Assembly (NCBI GenBank): GCA_026225475.1
Contig: JAMFSU010000053.1
Location: forward strand, 62,001 to 126,000
Direction of reading: 5' to 3'
Source of the DNA: Duganella sp.
GTDB lineage: Bacteria > Pseudomonadota > Gammaproteobacteria > Burkholderiales > Burkholderiaceae_D
DNA: 64,000 bases
Shown: positions 1-10,238 of the stretch, piece by piece
How positions within the stretch are numbered: the stretch's first letter is position 1
Layout: each line of letters opens with the position of its first letter
Notes under the pieces: model-generated
Database searches by the model: none
What the model saw: only the letters and a program-made list of their open reading frames with translations
Told to the model about the DNA's origin: nothing
Translations under genes and position numbers: made by a program

Positions 1-367
1 TTTCGCCGGCAAGGGTTTTGGTCGTCACAAGCTGGCCCCATCGATTTCTCCAGGGAAATCCTGGGAGGGAGCTGTCGGCGGTTGGCTTGCTGTGTTGGTG
101 ATCGCTGCGGCATCGGTCATGTTCCTCGACGAAGAGACCTTTGCTGGGCGCCTGTATGGGCGTTTCGGCTGGCCCGGCTTTATCGTGGTGATGAGCATGC
201 TGGTGGTTGCAAGCGTGGTGGGCGACTTGTTTGAGTCGCAACTTAAGCGTCGCGCCGGTATCAAGGACAGCAGCAATCTCCTGCCCGGCCACGGTGGCGT
301 GCTTGATCGTATTGATGCGCTGATTCCGGTGTTGCCGTTGGCAGCACTGATTGATCTTTGGTTGTAG
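1..367 (+). CDS. cdsA: Phosphatidate cytidylyltransferase, C-terminal part
   Basis: This is the 3' end of a gene that begins before the window; the frame is open from base 2. CdsA makes CDP-diacylglycerol from phosphatidic acid and CTP in the inner membrane, the entry to phospholipid head-group synthesis. The visible part has hydrophobic membrane segments, and near its end the family signature, read as SQLKRR followed by [12 protein letters not shown] and DRID, which carries the conserved Lys, Asp and His-Gly-Gly residues. The stop is at 365-367, only seven bases before dxr, so the two genes are surely co-transcribed. The order cdsA-dxr-rseP-bamA is standard in beta- and gammaproteobacteria. 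The 5' part of the protein cannot be judged. Confidence 0.95.
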   Translation, partial: FAGKGFGRHKLAPSISPGKSWEGAVGGWLAVLVIAAASVMFLDEETFAGRLYGRFGWPGFIVVMSMLVVASVVGDLFESQLKRRAGIKDSSNLLPGHGGVLDRIDALIPVLPLAALIDLWL

Positions 368-374
368 GAATTTC

Positions 375-1544
375 ATGCAGGCAATAAGCGTACTGGGTTC
401 TACCGGTTCCATCGGCGTATCAACGCTGGACGTCGTGGGGCGCCATCCTGAGCGTTATCGCGTCTACGCGTTGACCGCCCATGCCAGCGTCGACACGTTG
501 GCAGAGCAATGTGCGCGTTTTCGGCCGCAGGTCGCGGTGGTCGGTTCGGCACAGGCCGCCACAGCGTTGCAGCAAAAACTCACAGCGCTGCATTTGCGCA
601 CGGAAGTACTCTACGGTCAGCAAGCATTGTGTGATGTTGCTGCCAGCCCTGAGTGCAATATGGTCATGGCGGCCATTGTCGGTGCCGCCGGACTGGCTTC
701 GACGCTGGCTGCTGCACGCGCCGGCAAGAAGATCCTGCTGGCCAACAAGGAGGCCTTGGTGATGTCGGGCCAGTTGCTCATCGACGCGGTCGCTGCGCAC
801 GGTGCCAGCCTGCTGCCGATCGACAGCGAACATAATGCAATTTTTCAATGCCTGCCGGCACAATTCAAGCGTTCACTGGGTGAGTCGGGCATCGCCAAGA
901 TTTTGCTGACGGCCTCGGGTGGCCCTTTCCTCAAACGCGCTGTTGAAACACTCGACAGTGTCACGCCTGACGAAGCCGTTGCGCATCCGAAGTGGGTCAT
1001 GGGGCGCAAGATTTCGGTTGATTCTGCGACCATGATGAACAAGGGGCTGGAAGTGATCGAGGCGCATTGGCTGTTTGGCGCGCCGGCTGACAAAATCGAG
1101 GTGATGATTCACCCGCAAAGCGTGATTCACTCGATGGTGTCCTACATTGATGGCTCGGTGCTGGCGCAATTGGGTAATCCCGATATGCGTACGCCAATTG
1201 CCAATGCGCTGGCTTACCCTGAGCGTATTGATTCCGGTGTGGCTCAACTGGATCTGGCACAAATCGGCCAGTTATTTTTTGAGCGCCCCGACTTCGCCCG
1301 CTTTCCCTGTTTGAAACTGGCGTATGATGCACTGCAGGCCGGTGGCAGCGCCGCTGCCACCCTCAATGCTGCCAATGAAGTTGCCGTTCAGGCATTTCTG
1401 AATCAGGAAATCGGATTTCGCATGATTGATCAAGTGATCGCCCGCGTCATGGATAAATTGCCCCATGGCCCGTTGGCCGATATCGAAGGCCTGATCGAGC
1501 AAGACTTGTTGGCGCGCTCAGTGGCGCAGTCCTGCCTCTCATGA
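375..1544 (+). CDS. dxr: 1-deoxy-D-xylulose 5-phosphate reductoisomerase
   Basis: Dxr converts DXP to 2-C-methyl-D-erythritol 4-phosphate with NADPH, the committed step of the non-mevalonate isoprenoid pathway in the cytosol. The 389-residue product has the usual length. The nucleotide-binding motif GSTGSIG lies at residues 8-14, the NKEALVMSG motif in the middle, and the metal ligands are in [11 protein letters not shown], where Asp150 and Glu152 have the same numbers as in the E. coli enzyme; a third acidic ligand sits in MMNKGLE near residue 226. The ATG at 375 was chosen over an upstream in-frame ATG at 351 because it follows an AGGAA ribosome site and gives the normal N-terminus. The gene overlaps rseP by four bases (ATGA). 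Confidence 0.97.
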   Translation: MQAISVLGSTGSIGVSTLDVVGRHPERYRVYALTAHASVDTLAEQCARFRPQVAVVGSAQAATALQQKLTALHLRTEVLYGQQALCDVAASPECNMVMAAIVGAAGLASTLAAARAGKKILLANKEALVMSGQLLIDAVAAHGASLLPIDSEHNAIFQCLPAQFKRSLGESGIAKILLTASGGPFLKRAVETLDSVTPDEAVAHPKWVMGRKISVDSATMMNKGLEVIEAHWLFGAPADKIEVMIHPQSVIHSMVSYIDGSVLAQLGNPDMRTPIANALAYPERIDSGVAQLDLAQIGQLFFERPDFARFPCLKLAYDALQAGGSAAATLNAANEVAVQAFLNQEIGFRMIDQVIARVMDKLPHGPLADIEGLIEQDLLARSVAQSCLS

Positions 1545-2905
1545 ATTTTCTCCATACGTTACTGGCCTTTGCGGTCGCCCTCGGCACGTTGGTGGTGGTG
1601 CACGAACTCGGTCATTACTGGGCGGCGCGCTGGTGTGGTGTCAAAGTACTACGTTTTTCGGTCGGTATGGGACGGGTAGTGTGGTCGCGTCGCTTTGGTC
1701 GCGATCAAACCGAGTGGGCCTTGTCGATCCTGCCGTTGGGCGGCTACGTCAAGATGCTCGACGCGCGTGAACAGGATATCAGCGAGATCGCGCCCGAAGA
1801 TTTGTCGCGCGAATTCACGCGGCAGTCGGTATGGCGTCGCATTGCCATCGTTGCTGCCGGGCCGATTGCCAATTTCATCCTGGCAATTTTGCTGTTCGCC
1901 GGCCTGTTCATCCATGGCATTCCCGAGCCGTTGGCCAAGGTGCGAGCCATGGGCAGTCAGACCGCAGCTTATCAGGCTGGTCTGCGCGGTGGCGAGACGA
2001 TTACTGCGATCAATGGTGTGGTTGTGCAAACCTGGTCCGATGTACGCTGGCAGTTGATGTCGCAGGTGCTGGCCAAGACGTCGGCGCGGTTAGAGGTTGA
2101 GAGCCCGAATCCTGTGCAAACCGGCGGCAAGTTGCTAAACAGTGTAAATCTTTCACTCGATTCGGTTTCTAGTAAGGACTTGGAGAGTGATTTTCTGGCA
2201 AAGTTGGGCCTGTCGTTGGCACGGCCGCCTGCGATCCTGGGCAAGATCATGGCGGGACCGGCGCAGTTGGCAGGTTTGCAGCAGGGTGATTTGATTCTGG
2301 ATGTCAACGGTGTCGGGGTGACCGATGGTTTGGCGCTGGTGCAACTGGTGCGTGCATCACCAGGCAAACAATTGATCGTGCATGGCATGCGTGGCAGCAG
2401 CGAATTTAAACTCGCGGTTACTCCAGAAGCGGTGTCGGATAACGGTCAGGAGATTGGTCGCATCAAGGTTGAGGTGCCGATGACGCCAGCCATGACACTG
2501 GTCAGGGACGCGCCCTGGACAGCCGTAGTCAAGGGAGCGCAGAAGACTTGGGACACCAGCACCATGACACTGACAATGATCGGCAAGATGATCGTCGGTC
2601 AGGTTTCCTGGAGAAATATCACTGGCCCAATCACTATCGCTGATTATGCCGGTCAGACCGCCAAAGTAGGTTGGGTCAGCTATTTGAGCTTTATTGCTTT
2701 CATCAGTATCAGCTTGGGCGTGATGAACCTGTTGCCTATCCCGGTTTTAGATGGCGGGCATTTGCTGTATTATTCGCTGGAGATTTTGACTGGACGTCCC
2801 GTTTCCGAACGTTTTGGCGAAATAGCACAACGCGCGGGGATGGGGATTTTGATGACGTTGATGCTGGTCGCTGCGTTCAACGATATTGTCCGTCTGATGT
2901 TGTAA
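1541..2905 (+). CDS. rseP: Site-2 intramembrane metalloprotease RseP
   Basis: RseP is an inner-membrane zinc protease that cleaves anti-sigma factor RseA after DegS, releasing sigma-E, and also clears signal-peptide remnants. The 454-residue protein has the catalytic HELGH motif at residues 21-25 in the first membrane helix, two central PDZ domains (about residues 115-200 and 210-290), and the second metal-ligand motif LDGGH with Asp404 in a late helix. Length and architecture match E. coli RseP (450 residues). The start codon overlaps the dxr stop, indicating translational coupling. Placement directly before bamA agrees with its role in envelope stress control. Confidence 0.97.
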   Translation: MNFLHTLLAFAVALGTLVVVHELGHYWAARWCGVKVLRFSVGMGRVVWSRRFGRDQTEWALSILPLGGYVKMLDAREQDISEIAPEDLSREFTRQSVWRRIAIVAAGPIANFILAILLFAGLFIHGIPEPLAKVRAMGSQTAAYQAGLRGGETITAINGVVVQTWSDVRWQLMSQVLAKTSARLEVESPNPVQTGGKLLNSVNLSLDSVSSKDLESDFLAKLGLSLARPPAILGKIMAGPAQLAGLQQGDLILDVNGVGVTDGLALVQLVRASPGKQLIVHGMRGSSEFKLAVTPEAVSDNGQEIGRIKVEVPMTPAMTLVRDAPWTAVVKGAQKTWDTSTMTLTMIGKMIVGQVSWRNITGPITIADYAGQTAKVGWVSYLSFIAFISISLGVMNLLPIPVLDGGHLLYYSLEILTGRPVSERFGEIAQRAGMGILMTLMLVAAFNDIVRLML

Positions 2906-3014
2906 AGATTTGCTGGAAGCCGTCCTGTCGCTCTGGATGGCTTTTGGCTTTTAAATATGGCGGACTATTCCTCCTGAATAGCCGGCAAAAAACATAGTTA
3001 ATAAACGATAGCTA

Positions 3015-5390
3015 ATGAAATTACATTCCGCGCATTTCACTGCACCGACATTTTCCCGTCGCCTGATTGCCGCTGCTGCGATTGCCCTGTGCTCAGGCCA
3101 GGCATTTGCTGCCGATCCGTTTGTGGTCAAGGACATCCGTGTCGAAGGCATTCAGCGTACGGAAGCGGGCACGGTATTCAGCTACCTGCCGGTGCGCGTC
3201 GGCGATACCTTCACCGATGAAAAAGGCACAGCAGCCATCAAGGCCTTGTACGCCACTGGTTTCTTCAAGGATGTGCGGATCGAAGCCGAAGGCAATGTGC
3301 TGGTGGTGCAGGTGGAAGAGCGTCCGGCGATTGCCAGCGTTGACTTCACCGGCATCAAGGAATTCGATAAGGATCAACTGACCAAGGCGCTCAAGGAAAT
3401 CGGCGTGGCTGAGTCGCGTATCTTTGACAAGTCGCAGGTTGATCGCGCCGAGCAAGAGCTCAAGCGCCAATACCTGTCACGCGGTCTCTACGGCGCCAAG
3501 GTCACTACCACCATCACTCCGGTCGAGCGCAATCGCGTGGCCGTTTCGTTTGCGGTCGATGAAGGTGAAGTGTCGCGCATCAAGCAAATCAGCTTCGTCG
3601 GTAACAAAGTGTTTTCCGACAAGGAATTGCTGGCGCAGATCAAGTTGACCACACCCGGTTGGTTCACCTGGTATAGCAAGGCTGACCAGTATTCCAAGCA
3701 AAAACTGGCCGCCGACATTGAATCCCTGCGTTCCTACTATCTGGATCGCGGTTATCTGGAAATGCAGGTGGAATCGACTCAGGTCTCGATTACACCGGAT
3801 AAGAAAGACATCTACATCACCGTCAATCTCAATGAAGGTGACAAGTACACAGTTTCCGACATCAAGCTCGACGGCGAAATGCTTGGCCTCGATGCCGATC
3901 TGGCGTCATTGGTGCAATTGAAGAAGGGTGATATCTACAATGGCTCCAAGCTGACCGACAGCACCAAGAAGATCAGTGAACGTCTTGGTAACTTCGGTTA
4001 TGCGTTTGCCAACGTCAATGCCAATCCCAACGTTGATCGCGACAAGAAGGAAGTAGCCTTCACGATCATGGTCGATCCGGGCAAGCGCGTGTATGTGCGT
4101 CACATCAATATTGCCGGCAACACCAAGACCCGCGATGAAGTGATCCGCCGCGAATTCCGTCAGTTTGAAGACTCGTGGTACGACGGCGAACGCATCAAGC
4201 TCTCGCGTGACCGCGTTGACCGCCTCGGCTATTTCAAGGAAGTTACGGTCGAAACGCCGGAAGTGCCGAATAGCACCGATCAGATCGATGTCAACATGAA
4301 GGTCGAAGAAAAGCCGACCGGTAACATCATGGTCGGTGCCGGTTTCTCGCAAACCGACAAGCTCAGCCTGACCGGTTCGATCTCGCAGGAAAATGCCTTC
4401 GGTAGTGGTAACACGGTCGGTATTGAAATCAATACCAGCAGCACCTATCGTACGATTGCGGTGTCGCAGACCAATCCCTACTTCACCGATGATGGTATCA
4501 GCCGTACCTATGACGTGTATCTGCGCAAGACGCAGAACTCGACTTACACAACGGGTGACTATCGCGTCAAGACCATTGGTGGCGACGTCAAGTTCGGTGT
4601 GCCATTCTCTGAGCTCGATCGCGTCTTCTTCGGCGTCGGCGTGGAAAATACCAGCGTTGAAACCGATCTGACCAGCCCGAGCTTGTATCGTCAGTATGTG
4701 CGTGACTTCGGTAATGCTGGCACGGCCGGTTGTGACGTCACTGCGACCACCGGCGATTGCGGTGTTGGCACCGCCACGACTACCAGCTTCCCGCTGACCG
4801 TGGCATGGCAGCGTGACAGCCGCGACAGTGCATTGATCCCGACTAAGGGGCGTTATCAACGTGCCAACCTGGAAGTGTCTTCGTTTGGTTCCTTGCAATA
4901 CTACAAGGCGACTTACCAAAACCAGTACTTCCAACCATTCTGGGGCAATGCAGCGACGCTGGCGCTCAATGGTGAAGTTGACTATGGTCGCGGCTTCGGT
5001 GGCAAGGCTTACCCGATTTTCAAGAACTTCTATGCCGGTGGTATCGGTACCGTGCGTGGATATGAATCTTCCTCGCTGGGTGCGCTCAAAGATCAGTACG
5101 GCGATTCCATGGGTGGTGCGTCGCGCTTGATTGCCAATGCCGAACTGCAATTCCCGTTTGCCGGTTCTGGCCAGGATCGTACGCTGCGTTGGTTTGTCTT
5201 TACCGATGGTGGTAACGTGTTTGCCGACGGCGCACCGATGAAGGTCAGTGATTTGCGTTACTCGACCGGTTTCGGTATCAGTTGGCTGTCGCCGATCGGA
5301 CCGCTGAAGTTGAGCTACGGCAAGCCTTTGAATGCGAAGCCCGGCGATAAAGCGCAAAATTTTCAGTTCCAGTTGGGAACCGGATTCTGA
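3015..5390 (+). CDS. bamA: Outer-membrane protein assembly factor BamA
   Basis: BamA is the central barrel of the BAM complex, which folds and inserts beta-barrel proteins in the outer membrane. The 791-residue precursor begins with a signal peptide ending AFA|ADP near residue 32. Five POTRA domains fill roughly residues 33-430, beginning with VVKDIRVEGIQR. The C-terminal 16-strand barrel (Omp85 family) carries the hallmark loop motif VRGY (in GTVRGYESS) and ends in a terminal Phe, as expected for an outer-membrane barrel. The 109-base gap after rseP has no clear terminator. The downstream partner skp is also an OMP-assembly factor. Confidence 0.97.
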   Translation: MKLHSAHFTAPTFSRRLIAAAAIALCSGQAFAADPFVVKDIRVEGIQRTEAGTVFSYLPVRVGDTFTDEKGTAAIKALYATGFFKDVRIEAEGNVLVVQVEERPAIASVDFTGIKEFDKDQLTKALKEIGVAESRIFDKSQVDRAEQELKRQYLSRGLYGAKVTTTITPVERNRVAVSFAVDEGEVSRIKQISFVGNKVFSDKELLAQIKLTTPGWFTWYSKADQYSKQKLAADIESLRSYYLDRGYLEMQVESTQVSITPDKKDIYITVNLNEGDKYTVSDIKLDGEMLGLDADLASLVQLKKGDIYNGSKLTDSTKKISERLGNFGYAFANVNANPNVDRDKKEVAFTIMVDPGKRVYVRHINIAGNTKTRDEVIRREFRQFEDSWYDGERIKLSRDRVDRLGYFKEVTVETPEVPNSTDQIDVNMKVEEKPTGNIMVGAGFSQTDKLSLTGSISQENAFGSGNTVGIEINTSSTYRTIAVSQTNPYFTDDGISRTYDVYLRKTQNSTYTTGDYRVKTIGGDVKFGVPFSELDRVFFGVGVENTSVETDLTSPSLYRQYVRDFGNAGTAGCDVTATTGDCGVGTATTTSFPLTVAWQRDSRDSALIPTKGRYQRANLEVSSFGSLQYYKATYQNQYFQPFWGNAATLALNGEVDYGRGFGGKAYPIFKNFYAGGIGTVRGYESSSLGALKDQYGDSMGGASRLIANAELQFPFAGSGQDRTLRWFVFTDGGNVFADGAPMKVSDLRYSTGFGISWLSPIGPLKLSYGKPLNAKPGDKAQNFQFQLGTGF

Positions 5391-5444
5391 TGGCATGATC
5401 ATCAGCTAGTGGCATAATTGAAATCTGTATTACGGAGAATCATC

Positions 5445-5963
5445 TTGAAGTTCATGACTAAATCTTTGTTGTCGATCCAGGCCTTGACCTTGGCTGTGGG
5501 TATGTTGGCATTTGCAAATGTACAGGCGCAGGAGTCGTCGAAGATCGCTTTCGTCAGCACCGAGCGTATCTTCCGTGAAGCGGCACCGGCCAAGGCGGCG
5601 CAAGCCAAGCTGGAACAGGAATTCGCCAAGCGCGAAAAAGACCTGGCCGATATGGCCGCACGTCTGAAGGCGACGTCGGAAAAGCTGGATAAGGATGCGG
5701 CAGTCCTGTCCGAGTCCGACCGCGTCAAGCGTCAGCGCGATCTGGCGGATCAAGATACAGAATTCCAACGTCGTCAACGTGAGTTCCGTGAAGACCTGAA
5801 CCAACGCCGCAACGAAGAGTTGTCGGTGGTGCTGGAGCGTACCAACGGCGTGATCCGCAAGATCGCTGAAGCCGAAAAATACGACATCGTGTTCCAGGAA
5901 GCCGTCTATGCCAGCAAGCGCATCGATATCACCGATAAAGTGCTGAAGGAACTGTCCAAGTAA
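5445..5963 (+). CDS. skp: Periplasmic OMP chaperone Skp/OmpH
   Basis: Skp is a trimeric periplasmic holdase that carries unfolded outer-membrane proteins to BamA. The product has a signal peptide ending near VQAQ|ESSKIAFVS, then the short beta segment KIAFVSTERIF and a long charged, alanine-, lysine- and glutamate-rich helical region typical of Skp tentacles, ending in VYASKRIDITDKVLKEL. Start choice is uncertain: a TTG at 5445 lies seven bases after GGAG and gives MKFMTKSLL; an in-frame ATG at 5454 is 16 bases from it. I prefer TTG 5445 for spacing. Length (172 or 169 residues) is normal. It follows bamA by 54 bases and precedes lpxD, the standard order. Confidence 0.93.
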   Translation: MKFMTKSLLSIQALTLAVGMLAFANVQAQESSKIAFVSTERIFREAAPAKAAQAKLEQEFAKREKDLADMAARLKATSEKLDKDAAVLSESDRVKRQRDLADQDTEFQRRQREFREDLNQRRNEELSVVLERTNGVIRKIAEAEKYDIVFQEAVYASKRIDITDKVLKELSK

Positions 5964-6011
5964 ACGGACGGTCATCTCTCTCTTGTTTACCATGCCTAGC
6001 TTGGTCTCGCG

Positions 6012-6034
6012 AAATGCCACAAACAGTGGCATTT
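6012..6034 (+). terminator. Hairpin between skp and lpxD
   Basis: A nine-base perfect stem, AAATGCCAC (6012-6020) and GTGGCATTT (6026-6034), with a five-base loop is followed by only a short T run. It may be a leaky terminator or attenuator that lowers readthrough from bamA-skp into the lpx genes, or an mRNA 3'-end stabiliser. Confidence 0.5.
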
Positions 6035-6076
6035 TGCCGTGGTCGGGCAGGTAATACCATAATCTAGAAGGCCAGG

Positions 6077-7165
6077 ATGAGTATTCGGCTAGAACAGTTG
6101 GTCGAACACTTGGGTGGCCAACTTAAGGGAAATGCACACATCAGTGTCAGCGGGATTGCGCCGCTCGATGCTGCGTCGGTGTCGCATATTACCTTCCTTT
6201 CCAATGCCAAGTTTCGTGCTCAGGCCGAACAGACGCAGGCTGCTGCGCTGATTCTGTCGGAAGCCGATGATGCCGCGATCGTTGCCTATCAGGGCGCGCG
6301 TATTGTCACCAAAAATCCTTACGCCTATTTTGCCCGCGCCTTGCAGTTGTTCGTTGCTGAGGCAGCAGTACCAGTGCCCGCGGGCATCCATGCCAGTGCT
6401 TGCGTGGATGCAACGGCTGAGATTGCTGCCAGCGCGGTCATTGGTCCGCACGTCGTGATTGAAGCCGGCGCCGTGGTGGGAGAACGCGTTGTCATCAATG
6501 CGGGCAGCTATATTGGCCGCAATGCGCGTATCGGTGCCGATACCCATTTTTACGCCCGAGTGACATTTCAGGCCGCCTGTGAAATCGGTGAGCGTGGCAT
6601 CTTGCATTCGGGCGTGGTGATTGGATCCGATGGTTTCGGTTTTGCCAACGAAGGCGGCGAGTGGATCAAGATTCCGCAAGTTGGCCGCGTGATGATCGGC
6701 AATGACGTCGAAATCGGTGCCAATACCACAATCGATCGTGGCGCCTTGTCCGACACCGTGCTCGAAGACGGTGTCAAGCTCGACAACCAGATCCAGATTG
6801 CACATAACTGCCATATCGGTGCCCATACGGCGATTGCCGCTTGCGTCGGGATTGCCGGCAGTGCCAAGATCGGTAAATATTGTTCGATTGGTGGCGCGGC
6901 CATGATTCATGGTCATATCACCATTGTTGACCGGGTACACGTCTCAGCCGGTACGCTGGCGTTGAGGTCGATACTTGAGCCTGGGCAATATACCGGCTTT
7001 TATCCAATTGCCAAGCATGGCGACTGGGAAAAATCGGCTGCTTTGGTGCGCAATCTGAGCACAATGCGTGAGAAAATCCGTGCGTTGGAAAAAACTATCA
7101 AATCGCTGAGCCCGCAAGCGACTCAGCAGCCTAACCCGCAGAATACAGAGCAAAATAATGACTAG
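6077..7165 (+). CDS. lpxD: UDP-3-O-acylglucosamine N-acyltransferase LpxD
   Basis: LpxD adds the N-linked 3-hydroxyacyl chain from acyl-ACP to UDP-3-O-acyl-glucosamine, the third step of lipid A synthesis. The 362-residue protein has the N-terminal uridine-binding domain (about residues 1-100) and a left-handed beta helix made of hexapeptide repeats (about 105-310), with the catalytic His in QIAHNCHIG. The C-terminal helix is rich in polar residues and ends in a Gln/Asn-rich tail. The gene overlaps fabZ by eight bases, so the two are translationally coupled. The order lpxD-fabZ-lpxA-lpxB is conserved across proteobacteria. Confidence 0.97.
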   Translation: MSIRLEQLVEHLGGQLKGNAHISVSGIAPLDAASVSHITFLSNAKFRAQAEQTQAAALILSEADDAAIVAYQGARIVTKNPYAYFARALQLFVAEAAVPVPAGIHASACVDATAEIAASAVIGPHVVIEAGAVVGERVVINAGSYIGRNARIGADTHFYARVTFQAACEIGERGILHSGVVIGSDGFGFANEGGEWIKIPQVGRVMIGNDVEIGANTTIDRGALSDTVLEDGVKLDNQIQIAHNCHIGAHTAIAACVGIAGSAKIGKYCSIGGAAMIHGHITIVDRVHVSAGTLALRSILEPGQYTGFYPIAKHGDWEKSAALVRNLSTMREKIRALEKTIKSLSPQATQQPNPQNTEQNND

Positions 7166-7622
7166 TCTCGATATCAATCAAATCAAAGAATACCTCCCGC
7201 ATCGCTATCCGCTATTGCTGGTTGACCGTGTATTGAGCTGGGAAAGCGGCAAGGACATTACCGCGATCAAGAACGTGACCGTCAATGAAGAGTTTTTCAA
7301 CGGCCACTTTCCGCACAAGCCAGTGATGCCAGGTGTGTTGATGATCGAGGCACTGGCGCAGACTGCAGCGTTGCTATCGTTCCTGACCGAAGGCCGCAAG
7401 CCTGATGCCAGCACAGTGGTGTATTTCGTTGGTATCGACAATGCCCGCTTCAAGCGTCCGGTCGAACCGGGTGATCAGCTCAAGATGCACGTGGAAATCA
7501 CCCGGCGGGCACGGGGTATCTGGAAGTACAGGGCCGTGGCAACAGTGGACGGTCAAGTCGCGGTCGAAGGCGATCTGATGTGCACTATGCGCAACGCCAA
7601 CGACGCCAGTCAGGCTGGTTGA
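7158..7622 (+). CDS. fabZ: 3-hydroxyacyl-ACP dehydratase FabZ
   Basis: FabZ dehydrates 3-hydroxyacyl-ACP in fatty-acid elongation and competes with LpxA and LpxD for the same hydroxyacyl-ACP pool, which explains its place in the lipid A operon. The 154-residue hotdog protein has the active-site His in [14 protein letters not shown] (His50) and the catalytic Glu in MIEALAQ shortly after. Its N-terminus [18 protein letters not shown] is typical of the family. It starts inside the end of lpxD and ends 12 bases before lpxA. Confidence 0.97.
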   Translation: MTSLDINQIKEYLPHRYPLLLVDRVLSWESGKDITAIKNVTVNEEFFNGHFPHKPVMPGVLMIEALAQTAALLSFLTEGRKPDASTVVYFVGIDNARFKRPVEPGDQLKMHVEITRRARGIWKYRAVATVDGQVAVEGDLMCTMRNANDASQAG

Positions 7623-7634
7623 GCGGAGCTGCCC

Positions 7635-8435
7635 ATGTCCTTGCTTAAGCAGCGCATTCATCCTAGCGCCATCATCGAGGCTGGCGCCGAACTTGATTCA
7701 TCGGTTGAGGTAGGTGCCTATTCGGTCATTGGTCCGCATGTGCGCATTGGCGCCGGCACCAAGGTCGGCCCGCATGTGGTCATCGAAGGCCATACCACGA
7801 TCGGTCAAGACAATCAGATCTTCCAGTTCGGCTCGCTCGGTGCGGCACCGCAGGATAAGAAATACGCCGGTGAGCCAACCCGGCTGGAGATCGGCGACCG
7901 CAACACCATACGCGAGTTCGTGACCTTCAATCTGGGCACCACCCAGGATGCTCACGTCACCCGCATCGGTAGTGACAACTGGATCATGGCCTATGTGCAC
8001 ATCGCCCATGATTGTCAGCTCGGCAACAATATCATCCTGGCCAACAATGCGACCCTGGCCGGTCACGTCCATCTGGACGACTGGGTGTTCTTGGGCGGAT
8101 TCACGTCGGTGCACCAATTCTGCCGTATCGGCGCGCATGCGATGACGGCCTTCACTGCGGCGGTCAGTCAGGATGTGCCCCCATTCGTTACTGCGGCCGG
8201 CAATCGCGCGGTACCGGCTGGTATCAATAGCGAAGGCCTGAAGCGGCGCGGATTCACTCCGGAGCAGATTGCTGCCATCAAACGCGCCTACAAGGCGATC
8301 TATCGTGCCGGCTTGCCGCTCGAACAAGCCATGCTTGAGTTACAGCAGCAAGAGCAAAAATCGCCCGAAGCAGCCGAGCATATCCAAACAATGCGTGACT
8401 TTATCGCTGCATCTGCCCGTGGCATCATCCGCTGA
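7635..8435 (+). CDS. lpxA: UDP-N-acetylglucosamine O-acyltransferase LpxA
   Basis: LpxA transfers a 3-hydroxyacyl chain to the 3-OH of UDP-GlcNAc, the first reaction of lipid A synthesis in the cytosol. The 266-residue protein is a hexapeptide-repeat left-handed beta helix from about residue 8 to 190 with an alpha-helical C-terminal domain that stacks the trimer. The catalytic His in HIAHDCQLG is residue 125, the same number as in E. coli, and the family motifs [11 protein letters not shown] and [16 protein letters not shown] are present. Its 3' end overlaps the proposed start of lpxB. Confidence 0.97.
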   Translation: MSLLKQRIHPSAIIEAGAELDSSVEVGAYSVIGPHVRIGAGTKVGPHVVIEGHTTIGQDNQIFQFGSLGAAPQDKKYAGEPTRLEIGDRNTIREFVTFNLGTTQDAHVTRIGSDNWIMAYVHIAHDCQLGNNIILANNATLAGHVHLDDWVFLGGFTSVHQFCRIGAHAMTAFTAAVSQDVPPFVTAAGNRAVPAGINSEGLKRRGFTPEQIAAIKRAYKAIYRAGLPLEQAMLELQQQEQKSPEAAEHIQTMRDFIAASARGIIR

Positions 8436-9591
8436 TCTGTCGATTGCCATGGTCGCCGGCGAAAGCTCCGGTGATCTGCTGGCAAGCCGTCTGTTGTCCG
8501 GCTTGCGTCCGCGCTTGCCGGATGTACGTCTGCACGGTATCGGTGGCGCCCATATGGCGGCGCATGGTTTTGTCAGTGATTGGCCGATGGACAAGCTCAC
8601 CGTGCGTGGCCTGTTTGAGGTAATTCCGCGCTATCGCGAAATCAAGAGCATCCAAAATGCCTTGCGCGATCAATTGCTGGCCGAGCGTCCGGCTGCCTTC
8701 ATCGGGGTTGATTATCCAGGCTTCAATCTCGGCCTGGAGCTGCAATTGCGCGAGGCCGGCATCCCCACCATGCATTTCATCGGGCCGCAAATCTGGGCAT
8801 GGCGCGGCGGTCGCATCAAGAAAATTGCGCGTGCGGTATCGCACATGCTGGTGATTTTCCCGTTTGAGGAAGCGATTTACCGCAAGGCCGGAGTGCCGGT
8901 CACCTATGTCGGCCATCCACTGGCAGAAATCATTCCCATGGTGCCCGATACTGTGGCCGCACGCGCCGCGTTGCGATTGCAGCAGGAGCGTCGGGTAGTG
9001 GGGATTCTGCCTGGCAGCCGCATGGCGGAACTCAAATACAATACGCTCAGTTTTCTCGGCGCAGCGCGATTGCTGGCGCAGCGTGAGCCCGGTTTGCAGT
9101 TCATCGCGCCGATGGCTGGCGAGCGTCAGCGTGCCTTATTTGAAGAGCTGGTGCAGCAAAGCGGCAGCGCCGATCTTGGCATTCAGGTCGTCAGCGGCCA
9201 GTCGCATCTGGTCATGGAGGCCGCCGACGTTGTATTGGTGGCATCTGGTACCGCGTCGCTGGAAGTGGCCTTGTACAAGAAACCGATGGTGATTGCCTAC
9301 AAGGTGATGGCGGCGTCGTACGCCATCATGCGCCATATGAATTATCAGCCGTGGGTCGGCTTGCCGAATATCCTGGCGCGTGAATACCTGGTGCCGGAGC
9401 TATTGCAAAATGCCGCCACGCCGCAAGCGCTGGCCGATGCGTTGTGGCATCAGCTCGACGATGTGGCGCATCAACAGCGCTTGCGCCAGCGCTTTACCGA
9501 CATGCATCATGCGCTCTTGCGCGATACTGCCCATGCCAGTGCCGAGGCGGTTTGCGCCTTGCTGGAGCGGCAACAGGCACGCAGGGCCTAA
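8419..9591 (+). CDS. lpxB: Lipid-A-disaccharide synthase LpxB
   Basis: LpxB condenses UDP-2,3-diacylglucosamine with lipid X to form the beta-1,6 disaccharide of lipid A; it is a GT19-family, peripheral inner-membrane glycosyltransferase. The N-terminal motif [14 protein letters not shown] and the later [15 protein letters not shown] and [11 protein letters not shown] motifs are clear. The frame is open much further upstream inside lpxA, so the start must be chosen: GTG 8419 gives [15 protein letters not shown] and a 390-residue protein, the usual length, overlapping lpxA by 17 bases. GTG 8395 or ATG 8449 are possible alternatives. Confidence 0.94.
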   Translation: MASSADLSIAMVAGESSGDLLASRLLSGLRPRLPDVRLHGIGGAHMAAHGFVSDWPMDKLTVRGLFEVIPRYREIKSIQNALRDQLLAERPAAFIGVDYPGFNLGLELQLREAGIPTMHFIGPQIWAWRGGRIKKIARAVSHMLVIFPFEEAIYRKAGVPVTYVGHPLAEIIPMVPDTVAARAALRLQQERRVVGILPGSRMAELKYNTLSFLGAARLLAQREPGLQFIAPMAGERQRALFEELVQQSGSADLGIQVVSGQSHLVMEAADVVLVASGTASLEVALYKKPMVIAYKVMAASYAIMRHMNYQPWVGLPNILAREYLVPELLQNAATPQALADALWHQLDDVAHQQRLRQRFTDMHHALLRDTAHASAEAVCALLERQQARRA

Positions 9592-9608
9592 CCAGTTTCA
9601 GGACCAAG

Positions 9609-10238
9609 ATGGCCAAGAAAAGCGACTCCAATTTATCCTTGTTCGTGGTGGAAGACTACGCCGGCGAAGTGCTGTGCGGCGTCGATGAAGCCGGACGCGG
9701 TCCATTGGCCGGGCCGGTGTTTGCAGCTGCCGTGATTCTCGACCCGGCACGGCCGATCATTGGTTTGCGCGACTCCAAAAAACTCAGTGAAGCCAGTCGC
9801 GATGCACTCGCGTTGGAAATCAAGGAGCATGCGCTGGCCTGGGCCATTGCCGAATGCTCGGAAGCGGAGATCGATCAGCTCAATATTTTGCAAGCCAGCA
9901 TGCTGGCCATGAAGCGCGCCGTCGAATTGCTTAAGATTGTTCCGACACTGGCCTTGATCGACGGCAATCGCTGCCCGGTCATGCGTATCCGTTCAGAAGC
10001 GATCGTCAAGGGGGATGACAAGGTGCCAGCCATTTCGGCCGCCTCGATTCTCGCCAAGACAGCACGCGATGCCGCCTTGCATGTGTTACATGCGCAATAT
10101 CCGGTCTATGCGTTCGATCAGCACAAAGGCTATCCGACGGCATTGCATCTGGAACGTTTGCGGCTGCATGGGGTGTCGCCGGTGCATCGCAAATCGTATG
10201 CGCCAGTGCGCGCCTTGCTGACGCAAGCGGACACGTGA
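9609..10238 (+). CDS. rnhB: Ribonuclease HII
   Basis: RNase HII nicks DNA 5' of misincorporated single ribonucleotides and degrades RNA in RNA:DNA hybrids. The 209-residue product has the catalytic DEAGRG motif in [14 protein letters not shown], then LRDSKKLSE and a downstream ALIDGNR Asp, and ends with the [13 protein letters not shown] segment that is conserved in the family. The ATG at 9609 was preferred to upstream in-frame starts because those lie inside lpxB. It shares its last base with the ATG of the next gene. Confidence 0.96.
   Translation: MAKKSDSNLSLFVVEDYAGEVLCGVDEAGRGPLAGPVFAAAVILDPARPIIGLRDSKKLSEASRDALALEIKEHALAWAIAECSEAEIDQLNILQASMLAMKRAVELLKIVPTLALIDGNRCPVMRIRSEAIVKGDDKVPAISAASILAKTARDAALHVLHAQYPVYAFDQHKGYPTALHLERLRLHGVSPVHRKSYAPVRALLTQADT

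Noticed and set aside
3906-5402. 498-codon open frame antisense to bamA
   Set aside because: Shadow frame of a strongly biased gene; no start signal or motif.
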